NCBI RefSeq assembly: GCF_003945595.2
Contig: NW_024104361.1
Span: forward strand, 310,001 to 374,000
Length of the DNA stretch: 64,000 nucleotides
Reading direction: 5' to 3'
Source: Pipra filicauda
Lineage: Eukaryota; Chordata; Aves; Passeriformes; Pipridae
Shown: positions 24,129 to 33,327 of the stretch, piece after piece
How the letters are laid out: each line of letters begins with the position of its first letter
How positions within the stretch are numbered: position 1 is the stretch's first letter
Program-made: the position numbers and the translations under genes
The notes under the pieces: model-generated
Seen by the model: only the letters and a program-made list of their open reading frames with translations
What the model was told of the DNA's origin: nothing
The model's database searches: none

Positions 24129-27100
24129 GTAAGGCCAGGCCTGGGGGTAGGTCTTGGAGAGCCCAGAAATCCCCTCTGAATTCCAAAACTATTCCCAGCT
24201 GTAGTGTCTAAGCTGCATAATGTGCTTTCTTGTTCCTCTATGGTGTTGGAATTGGGCAGAGGAGAGCTGGGGAAGCTGACATCATGGGCTGCTCTACCCA
24301 CCTGGATGTGAGTGTTGGAATGTTTGCCCTTAAAGCTGATCTCAGAGCAAAAAGGGGCTCGTTCCCTCCCTTCTCCGGGATTCAGGTGGAGCTGTTGTTT
24401 TGTCGGGAAGGAGGGAAGCCAAGTGCTGGGGTGTTTCAGCAGCCAAGGGGGAGAGGGGCTATTCTCTCTGCTGCCCTTGGTCTTGGGGCCTGGCTGCCAA
24501 CATGTGAGCTGGGGGAACCACTTGGTTGTCACAAGAGTGACCACAGTACCCCCTGAAGCTGCCTGTTTTCTGAGGAGCCTTTTACAAGGAGTGGGAGGCA
24601 GGAACCTGCCTCTGCTCTGGCTTGCCCACCTCCGGGAAGGGTGATGGGTGACATGCTGCAGCCCTACTCACCTTTGGAGATCTCTCATTGCTGGGACTTG
24701 GGTATCTGTGTGTGAATCCTCCTGCAGGCAAGCCTATGCTGCTGTCCCTTAGCCATCCCCCAGCCCATCCCCAGGAAACGAGCTAGGAGAAACCTGTTTC
24801 TAACCTCAGGTCCTCGCCTGAGGGCAAATCACTTATTCCAGGGAAAATTTCTCAGAGGAAGCTGTGTAGCCCTGCTGTCGTAGGCAAACCCCCCACCTTT
24901 CAGGGGGAAGAACCTCTCCTGCACCCTGATTACTCACTGGACTCCTCCAACGTGACTTGCCCAGGCCTTGTGGTGGAGGAGCTGTGACTGCGCACGCGTG
25001 ACCCGCAGGGCTGGGGGGGACATGTCCAGGTGTTCAGCCAGCAACAGGCAGAGCAGGAAAGTTCGCCTGCGCTCGGCACGTCCATGCTTGGGGTGACACC
25101 TGCCCCGGAACCCGGTCGTGGCTTGGCTGCACGGCACAGTGGTGCTGTAGGACCAGGGGCCTCTGCAGGCCTTGGAGAAGGGTTTTGGAGCTGGGAAGAG
25201 TGTATTTATGGTTTTTGCAGTAACAAGGGTGTGCACCAGGCCAGGAACTGGGGCACCAGGGCCCACGCTGCCACCCCCGGGGTTTACGTCACAACCGGCT
25301 CACCAGGCTCTGCCGGCTCAGCCGGCACGTTCTGAGGCTCCACGTAATGCTGGCGTAGCCTTGCTGGATATGGAGCTTGGTGCTGGATCCCCCTGAGAAA
25401 AGCCCACCCCATCCCAGGGGCCTAGCAGCCAGGAATAGGGCAGTTGTGACTGGCCTGGGACCATCACAGGGGCATGAGAGCATCCCTGCCTCGCTCCTCT
25501 GCCAAAAATGGCACTGTCTATTGTCCTTCTTCCTGGCTGCCCATCAGTATGAGGTGGGTCCAGCACGGCTTTGAAATGTGGAGGAGAGCTCACGAGGCAC
25601 CAGCTACCCTGGTTGCTTGCCTGTGGCAGTAATTTCCACCTGGGGAAGCTACCCCTGCTCTCAGCAGTTGGTAGCTGTGATTAGTCTTAATTATTTTTCT
25701 GGCTCAGCACTTATTGCCTGAGCAGGGTGAGGAGTAGGTGCCAAGCTGAGGGTCACTATGAGACAGAAAGTGCAGGACCAAGCCACTGGTGTCTTTTAGA
25801 CTGCTCAAATCCCCCCATGCCTCTGCTGGGGTTTGGACTCCAACACAGGGCTGCTAGAGATGCTTTGTGTTAGGTGGGGCCAGCTCAGAAAAAAAGCTGT
25901 GGGGTTGTTGCCTCCCCTCTCCTTGGTTTTGGTGCTGCCCCTTAATGCTTCCACTGACTTGCCATTCCTGTTTGCCCTGATCAAGAGCAAGGGTTAAAAA
26001 AATAAATACATCCCTCTCAGCTGATGGGGTGAGGGCAGCATCGCACTGCTGGGGAGGTGTGTGGGCAGTGTGGGAATCTGGGGGGACTCACCCTGCCCTG
26101 GGGCCCATGCCTGCCCCGGTGCTGCCTCAGCCTGATGGGCCTGGACCACCCCCCGGCACCTGCCGAGCTGTGCCAGCGCTTTTGGGAGCAGGTGGGATGG
26201 AGGGGGCTCGGGAGTCCTCTCCCCACCTCCTCCATCTCAGCAACTTTTCACAGAATTACAGAATATGCTGAGCTGGAAGGGAGCCACAAGGATCATCGAG
26301 TCCAACCCTCAGCCCTGCACAGGACCATGTCCATGAGTCACACCATGTCCCTGAGAACATTGTCCAAACACTCCTTGAGCTCTGCCAGCCTTGGTGCTGT
26401 GACCACTACCCTGGGGAACCTGTTCAGTGCCCAACCGCCCTCTGGGGGAACAACCTTTTCCGAATATCCAACCTAAACCTCTCCCGACACATCTTCAGGC
26501 CATTCCCTGGGGTCCTGTCTCCACAGAGCAGAGATCAGTGCCTGCCCCTCCCCTTCCCCTCATGAGGAAGTTGTAACTGCAACGAGGTCTCCCCTCAGTC
26601 TCCTCCAGGCTGAACAGGCCAAGTGCCCTCATATGGCTTCCCCTCAAGGCCCTTCTCCATCCTTGTGGTCTCCTTTGGCTTAAATGGGGGACCTCCTCGC
26701 TAATGGCTTAAATATCTTTCTTATATTGTGTTTCCCAAAACTGCACGCAGTAGTCAAGGTGAGGTTTCCAGGGTGGCCCAGGGCATCTCACGCTGCTCTC
26801 TCATGGATGAGCTGAAGGCGTTGCCAGAATCCAGCATGCAGGAAAAGCAACTTTTGGGGGAGAAACCTGTTAAGGGCAGGGTGGGTTGGAGGAGCAATTT
26901 CTGCCTTTGGCTTTATTTCTGCTGTGCAAAATCACATGGCCAGGGCTGGGGCAAAAAAGCTGGATGTAAATGCTCAGAGAGTATGGAGTTGTGCTTTGTT
27001 TAGCGGGGTTGTTGCAAGAGGGTCTGCAGCAGGATCTGTCTGTCCCTCTGCTCATGTGCTGCTCCCCACACAGCCCCAGCTTCCCGGTGCAGCCAGGCAG

Positions 27101-30100
27101 CGAAGGGCTTGGCTTCTGCCGGCTCCTCCCCAGCCACATCCCGGGTGGGCATAGTTCCCGGTGGGAACAAGCACTCACCCCATCAGAAATGAGTCCTGAC
27201 ACACCAAGGTGACAATTAAGCGGCCGGTGTTGCGCCATTGCCCCGCGCTGCCGGGGCGGCTCGGGAGGGCGATGCCGCCGCTGTCCTACCGGGGATTTGC
27301 CGTCAGGAGAAAATGCTGTCGTCGGGAGGAAATAAAAACAACAAAACCCCACCAAAAGTGGGGTTGCGCAATCACTGCCGGGAGCTGTGGCGTGGCTACC
27401 CAGCTGCCGTGCGGGGCTGAGCGCTGGCGCCCCGGGTTTGCTCAATTTTCAAGGTTTTATTGCCGCTTTTATAAGCAGCCGCCTCCGCAGCCTGTCAAAG
27501 GGTGCCGTGAGGCTGAGGATGAGCCCCAAATTCCCTTTGCTTGTGACGCTGTGGCATCCCACCGGAAAAGCTAGCAGCAGACAGTGGCCTGGCAAAGCCG
27601 ACCTTTGTTGGGCTTAAAAAATCATTTATAAACCAAACAACCGCACCACCGTTTTGGGAGCTGAGGGGGAATCACAGCGGGAGGGTGAGGAGCATAATTC
27701 TCAGCTCACTGAGGTGCAGATGGGGAGATTGGTTTGGTGTTTCGGGGTTCCTTGTGGGCTGACAGTTTCCTCTCCCCCACCCCCAGCCGGGGCCAGCCCC
27801 CTCCACGAGTGTGGCGAGCGGCCGGAGGACTGGTGCCGCGACGTGACCACGGCGGCCAAGTGTGGGGCCCTGGAGCTCTGCCAGCTCACCGCCTGGGACC
27901 GGGCCCTGGGGGTAACCGTGCTGGGAGCAGGGGAGCTGGGTGGGTGGGGGAGAAGTGCCCCAAAACATGGAGCTGGGGGGAGAATCCTAGCTGCCCGTCC
28001 CAGTGTTGGGCACCCAGAGAAGCATCTGATGCCCTCAGACAGCAACGCGTCTGCGGAATGAGTGGCAAAAAAATCAGTCGGTGTCCCAGGATGTTCCCAA
28101 GTGTCCCTTGATGGGGTGTTTTTTGGGGTGGAGGCTTGGGATCCTGGGAGCAAGTGGTGGGTCTGGGTGCTGTGACAGCATCCTGACATGTCCTCTCTCT
28201 CTCAGCAGAAGGGGATCCCATGTCACCTGTGCCAGGTGGCCGTCTCTGTGATGGGCAAGATCTTGCAGGACAACCGCACTGAGGTGGGTCACGGCCGGGA
28301 AGGGGGTGGAGGTCTGTTGTTCTTACCCACCACCACCACTGAGGCCCTGATCTCTCCGTTTGTCATGCAGGAAAAGCTGAGGCTCTTCTTGGATAAAAGA
28401 TGCCAGTACCTGCCCTTCCAGGACTGGTCTGTCAAGTGCAAGAGGATGGTGGACACCGGCATCCTCATCCTCGCCCAGCTGGGCAAGCAAGTGCTGGTAA
28501 CTGGCAGGGGACACCCCTGGGTTTGGGATGTCTTGGGGGCTTGCAGAGCAAAGGAGGCTCTTGGAGCCTGGGACAAACCCTCTGAAGGACATGATGGGGA
28601 TGGAAATGACCCAGGGATGGAGCAGGGGGAGCAGGGTGATGGGGCAGATGCAACCTCAAGCCCCGACCCCTCTGCTCCCCCAGTCGGACCCGAAGGTGGT
28701 GTGTGGGACCATCAAGCTGTGCCAGCCCCGGGAGAGACCCACGGGGGCCTTGAAGTTTCAGAAGCCACCACCAGCTCCCACAGGGCCCACTCAGGATTTC
28801 GCTGACCTGGTCGCCCCCTTCATGGCCAACGTGCCCCTCCTGCTCTATCCCCAGGACCTGCCTCGTGGGGAGGCCCAGGTACCATGGCACAGGAAGAATG
28901 CTGCTGATCATGGAATTATGGAACGGGTTGGGTTGGAAGGGACCTTACAGATCATCTCATTCCAACCCCCTGCCATGGGCAGGGACACCTTCCACTAGAC
29001 CAGGTTGCTCCAAGCCCCATCCAACCTGGCCTTGAACATTTCCAGGGATGGGACAGCCACAGTTTCCCTGGACAACCTGTGCCACTGTCTTGATGCTGCT
29101 CAAGGGTGAGAATCCCCTAAGCATCACCTAATTAACAACGATAAAAAAAATTAAAATTAAAACTATTGCATATCTGAAATGATTTCTGATTGGAGTCTCA
29201 CCAATTTGGAGGATGTTGCAGGATGCAGGGGGAACCAGAGAGATGCTGGCCAAAGACCTGCCTCAAATTGCAACCAGCATTTAAATCCCAGCCCTGAAAA
29301 TGCAGGCATTGGGGAGGGGTTGGTTTTATTTCAGAAGGTACTGATGTGTCCCTATATCTTGCAGGACATGGAAGAGGTGTGTGGGGACTGCCTGCAGCTG
29401 GTGTCAGCCGTGCAGCTGGAGCTGGGGACCAACATTGCCTTCACCCAGACACTGGTGGCCCGTGCTGAGTGGGTGTGTGAGGGCCTGAGCTCTGCTCTGG
29501 CACAGCAGGTAAGGGAATCCCACAACGGTTTGGGTTGGAAGTCACCTTAAAGGCCACCCAGTTCCACCACCCTGCTGTGGGCAGGGACACCTGCCACTTA
29601 GACCAGTTTGCTCAGGGTCCCATCCAACCTGGCCTTGAACCCTCCAGGGGTGGGCCCCCTTCTCCTCCTCCTCCTCCTTGATGTCACTGCAGAATGGGAG
29701 CATCTTTTGCAGATGCCTGCCCAGGTGGGGCGTCCTCTCTCAGGCACTGATGCCGTGTCTCCCTCTCACAGTGCAAGCACTACCTGGCCGAGTACGTGGA
29801 CATGACCGCGCAGCTCCTGCGGTACCTGGTAAGAGGGTGAGCGGCTCTCCGGGGTGCCAGGGGTGAGTGGGTGCCGGTTGAGGGGTGCGGGGGCTCATCA
29901 GCAAATGCTCCCTTTTTAAAGTTAAACTCCCACAAACTTTAAAATATTTCACCCCCCTTCTCTCTGGCTTGCAACCACCGTAATTCTTCTTTATTTTCAT
30001 TTTTTCTTGCCATTTTATGGCCTGTCCACTGGCAGCAGGCTGAGGTAAGTGAGACCCATGCCCTAACGGGCTGAAATCTCCCTCCATGGGGAAGTGGAGG

Positions 30101-31617
30101 GTGCAGGCTCACCCTCCCGGGGGGCAATGCCCACCTGATTTGGGATGTCTCCCTCCCCAGGACCCGATGGAACTGTGTGGCCAGCTGGGACTCTGTGCCT
30201 CCACCTCGGCACTGCCCCTCCACACGCTGCTCACAAAGAAGGTGACGCAGGTTCTGAGCATGCTGGGGGTAAGTGGGGTGCCCCAACTCTACCACGCTCC
30301 TTGAAATCTAAACACTGTGAAGGGGGAACCTTATTTTGCATTTTATTTCCTCAAGCATCTCCATTTTTCCAAGGCTGGGAATGTCTTACATGGGGGTTGA
30401 TGGCTGAATAAGATGAGGGTGGCTCTGAGGGGGCTTGGCATGCATCCCACCACCTTGTCCCGACAGGACAGGGTGGGGAACACTCCGCTGTGTGAGGTGT
30501 GCCAGTTCACTGTGAGGACAGCCGAGAGCCTCCTGGAGAACAACATGACGGAGGTGAGTCCCACCGCTGCGCTCCGAGGGCAGGAGGGCTGAGACGGGGG
30601 GGCTAAAGGGTAGTGAGGAGTGGGGGTTTCCCTCTTCTGCCTTGTTCCGGCAGGAGCAACTGGTGAATGACATTGAAAAGGTGTGCTACATGTTGCCCCA
30701 CGGCGTCATCGGGCAGTGCAAGGACTTCGTCAACTCCTACGGCAAAGCCGTGGTGATCATGCTGCTGGAGGCCACCGACCCAGCCGCCGTGTGCACCATG
30801 CTGCACTGCTGCCCCCGCGGCGGGGACACCCTCCTGGGTGAGCTGGGGGACCCGGCTGGCACCCAGACCCCACTCCCACCCTGGGGAGCAAGGTGGGTGC
30901 TGATGCTCCGTGTCCTCCAGGGGCTGCCCCGCTGGAGCAGCTGGCGGTGAGCGCGGGCGCCTTCTGCAACGTCTGCCAGATCGTCATCACCTACTTTGAC
31001 AACGAACTGCTGAAGAATGAGACGCTGGAGGAGCTGGGCAACGTGCTGGAGAAGGGCTGTGAGATGCTGCCCATGCCCCTCACCAGCAAGGTGAGCTGAG
31101 GGGGGCACACCCTGCCTGGCAGGGACCGCCTGACACCCCCCCGGGCTCACCCCCTCTCTCCTCCCCAGTGTGAAGCGCTCATACTGCAGTACGAGCCCGC
31201 GGCCGTGCGGCTCTTCGTGCAGATGATGGACCCCACCTTCGTCTGCACTGTAAGTGTCCTCATCCCTGGGGTAGAACAGACCAAGATGGGCACCTTTTGT
31301 CCAAGCCTCGGGGTATGGGAGAGGGGCAGGGGGGTCAAAGGGTGCTCATGGAGGTTTTTTCTTCTCCCTCTCACCCTTTTCCTTTGCAATGCAGAAAATC
31401 CGAGCGTGCGACTCACGCAAGGAGGATCTCCTGGGCTCGGACCCCTGTGCTTGGGGCCCACACTATTGGTGCAAGAACATGGCCACGGCAGTCGAGTGCA
31501 ATGTAAGTGTCAGTCGTGTCCCCACTCTGCTGGCCGGGGGTCCCTGCATCCCACCTCCCTCTCTCCCCATCTCTCCCGCAGGCCGTCGCACACTGCCGGC
31601 GTCACATATGGAACTAG
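24068..31617 (+). CDS. Prosaposin paralog in tandem with PSAP, complete
   Basis: Predicted saposin precursor of 522 codons, expected in the secretory pathway and lysosome. Exons: 24068-24128, 27787-27911, 28206-28283, 28371-28496, 28684-28878, 29365-29508, 29772-29828, 30036-30044, 30161-30268, 30467-30553, 30654-30837, 30921-31090, 31169-31249, 31395-31502, 31582-31617. Exons 4-8 and 13-15 are the same lengths as in PSAP, and every intron phase matches. Layout: signal peptide (1-20), SAPA (about 24-62), saposins A (63-150), B (197-280), C (305-385), D (405-480) and C-terminal SAPA ending HCRRHIWN. All 24 saposin cysteines are present. Exon 13 is 15/27 identical to PSAP, so the duplication looks old. 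The frame is open throughout. The exon 1 choice is discussed separately. Mammalian PSAPL1 sits elsewhere and I do not equate the two. Confidence 0.93.
26249..26775 (-). mobile_element. CR1 LINE fragment in intron 1 of the paralog
   Basis: Begins CACAGAATTACAGAATATGC and continues with GAGCTGGAAGGGA, ATCATCGAGTCCAAC and CAGGCTGAACAGGCC patterns, the reverse complement of a CR1 3' region. It belongs to a different subfamily from the copies at 28.9, 29.5 and 56.4 kb. The right end is approximate. Confidence 0.85.
27215..27480 (+). promoter_or_regulatory. CpG-rich patch with TATA-like box upstream of paralog exon 2
   Basis: I count 15 CpG in roughly 110 bp from 27,219, far denser than the flanks. 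A TTTATAAG box follows at 27,468-27,475, and 245 bp after it an ATG at 27,720 opens a frame running straight into exon 2. This may be an alternative promoter for the paralog, or a CpG island left from another function. Only transcript data can decide. Confidence 0.4.
28206..28878 (+). CDS. Paralog exons 3-5: saposin A and linker
   Basis: Exons 28206-28283, 28371-28496 and 28684-28878. Cysteines: [25 protein letters not shown]. The sequon is DNRTE. The acceptor of exon 3 reads CTCAGCAG, so the exon may start at 28,206 or 28,209, adding or dropping one Gln. Exon 5 keeps the PSAP linker block [13 protein letters not shown]. Confidence 0.92.
28905..29112 (-). mobile_element. CR1 fragment just after paralog exon 5
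   Basis: Starts ATCATGGAATTATGGAACGG, then GTTGGGTTGGAAGGGACCTT and CATCCAACCTGGCCTTGAAC, matching the reverse complement of a CR1 3' end. It lies about 27 bp after the exon 5 donor. Confidence 0.9.
29365..30268 (+). CDS. Paralog exons 6-9: saposin B with microexon, sequon lost
   Basis: Exons 29365-29508, 29772-29828, 30036-30044 and 30161-30268. The six cysteines are kept ([25 protein letters not shown]). Where PSAP has TNSSF, this gene has TNIAF, so no N-glycosylation sequon remains in the domain. The 9-bp exon 8 is conserved. Confidence 0.92.
29514..29655 (-). mobile_element. CR1 fragment abutting the paralog exon 6 donor
   Basis: CR1-like sequence (GAATCCCACAACGG then TTTGGGTTGGAAG and CATCCAACCTGGCCTTGAAC) begins within about six bases of the exon 6 donor at 29,509. 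It shares orientation with the copy in the previous intron. Confidence 0.85.
30036..30044 (+). CDS. Paralog exon 8, 9-bp microexon (Gln-Ala-Glu)
   Basis: GGCAG acceptor, CAGGCTGAG, then a GTAAGT donor. The acceptor is a CAGCAG tandem (NAGNAG), so a six-base form (Ala-Glu) is also possible. Position, phase and size equal PSAP exon 8, which supports this being a real exon despite its length. Flanking introns are only 207 and 116 bp. Confidence 0.82.
30467..30837 (+). CDS. Paralog exons 10-11: saposin C
   Basis: Exons 30467-30553 and 30654-30837. Cysteines: [25 protein letters not shown]. The sequon is ENNMTEE, aligned with SNKTEE of PSAP. CKDF and MLLEAT are conserved between the two copies, so this is one of the best conserved domains. 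Confidence 0.93.
30921..31502 (+). CDS. Paralog exons 12-14: saposin D and start of C-terminal SAPA
   Basis: Exons 30921-31090, 31169-31249 and 31395-31502. Cysteines: AFCNVC, KGCEM, the start of exon 13 (CEAL), TFVC and IRAC. The sequon is KNETL. The exon 14 tail GPHYWCKNM opens the C-terminal SAPA domain, completed by exon 15 (31582-31617). Confidence 0.93.
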
Positions 31618-32290
31618 GAGCCATCTCCCCAGCTGGCTGGACTCCCTCTGCCGTTTGGTTCAGGATCCTGGCTCCCCTCCCCTGGGACATGCCTGCACCC
31701 ATGGAGGGCAATGGCAGGAGGGCTGTGGGGAACCCCAGCTACCTCTGCCACTTCCTTTTCCACCCCTGGGGCTTGGATTTCCAAATCAGGTTAAGGGACT
31801 CGTTAGTATTTTCAGGATTGGGGATTCACCCTTGACGTCTCTCAGGGTGTAAAAATCCCCATCCCCAGTCCTATCCCCATTCCCACCTCTATCCCCAGCC
31901 CCATCCCACCCTGAACCAGATCCTGCAATGTGGAGCCATTCCTGTGGGCTGCACTGGGTTCTGCTGCCCAAACGCAGGCCCCTCGCTCCAGGCCAGCAGC
32001 AACCTCATGCCACAGATCTGGGGATACTTAATATATAAACATATTGTATATATCATATATACTAAGTATCTCCTGAATATGAAATGAGTGAGTTTGGGTG
32101 CAAAGATTTACTTCCATGCACCCATTCCAGTGGGGGGTTCTGTGCTGGCCCAGTTCTGGTGGTGAGGGGCAGCGGGGTGCTGGCTCGTCCCTCCCCACCG
32201 TAGTGGGGGCACGCCTGCAGTGCCTGGTCCTGAGCATGCACGGGAGCATCTCATCACAAATAAACTCTTCCCGTGAGCCTGGCTGGTTGT
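31618..32290 (+). other. 3'UTR of the prosaposin paralog with poly(A) signal
   Basis: The first strong AATAAA after the stop is at 32,259-32,264, giving a 3'UTR of about 650 bp. No other gene is visible in the interval. Confidence 0.6.
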
Positions 32291-33327
32291 CTCCTTCCTC
32301 TCTGTGCTGGGGGTGTGGGTAAACCCAGAGGACATTTAATGCTTCCCCTAAAATCCAGGGCACAGAAACACCCAGCAGAGCATCTCGTGAAGATGATAAA
32401 CTGAAGGGGTGAATTAAGGGTAAGCGGGTTTTCTCTTTGAAAGGGGATTTGGGTGTGATGGATCTGGGGAGGAAGGACGACACACAGGTTACCCAAAGCC
32501 ATAGACAGTGTATTTCTGAGTCCCGTAACAGACCGTGCCCGAAACTCTCCACAAGGTTACGACTGGAAACAAACCCCCGAACGAACAAACCCAAACGCAA
32601 GAGAGAAGGGGAAAGAAAAGGGCAACAAAAGACACGCACGAGCACTCCACATCCAGAAGCCCCAGTTATTGTCAGTCTCTCTCTTTTTTGACATCGTAAC
32701 AAGTTTTGGTAAAGCCAGCAAAATGGAGAAATGTCTTCGGTTTGTTGTTTTTTTTTTTTTTTTTTTTTTTTTTATTTTTTTGGGTCTTTCCTTCCCAGAA
32801 AGGTGATGTTAATGCCAAAAAGGACTTGGCCTCTCCCCACACTGCCCTGGCTCTCCCCACGCCCATGGTCGAGATGTGACAGCTGCTGGTCCCCAGCCTG
32901 GGCCCAGGGATGCTGCGGCAGCACATCATCCCCATCCTCACTGCACCTTCCCCCCGTCCGTCTGAACTCATCGGATTCGTTTAGCTTTTCTTTTCCCTTT
33001 TTTTTTTTTAAAAAAAAACCCCTTTTTTTTTCTTTGTTTTAATAAGAAAAATAAAAAAAAAATTTAATGCTTTCATGGATAAATGACAGGCGAGTAAAAG
33101 CATTCCGGTCCTGAGAGCCCTTTCCCGGGGCCAAGCTCTCCGAGGCTACTGGAGCGATCTGCACCGGTTAGCCTGGACTCCTTCTGCAGGGGAAGAAGGG
33201 GCCAAGCACTGGTCTCGGGGTGCCCCTGGCCCCCACCACGGCCCCCCTGGTCTGTGCTTCATCCCTGCCGGCCCCGGCTTGCCTAGAGGAGCACCACCGC
33301 CACCGCCACTGCCGCCACCGCCGCTCG
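32291..33327 (-). other. CDH23: Tail-to-tail interval and CDH23 3'UTR
   Basis: Most of this is expected to be CDH23 3'UTR read on the minus strand. Minus-strand poly(A) signal candidates are ATTAAA at 33,043-33,038 and AATAAA at 32,776-32,771. Long T and A runs (about 32,741-32,777 and 33,001-33,062) make internal priming and assembly error likely. The spacing to the poly(A) signal of the paralog is about 0.5 kb if the distal site is used. Confidence 0.5.

Noticed and set aside
23819..24544. 241-codon minus-strand ORF over the paralog exon 1
   Set aside because: No recognisable domain; GC-rich region gives long chance frames.
31205..31852. 215-codon plus-strand ORF
   Set aside because: Starts in the wrong frame of paralog exon 13 and runs through an intron and the 3'UTR; the real exons 14 and 15 are in other frames.
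32741..32777. Long T run as a retroposed poly(A) tail
   Set aside because: No retrocopy or target duplication is visible next to it; more likely a simple repeat in the CDH23 3'UTR.
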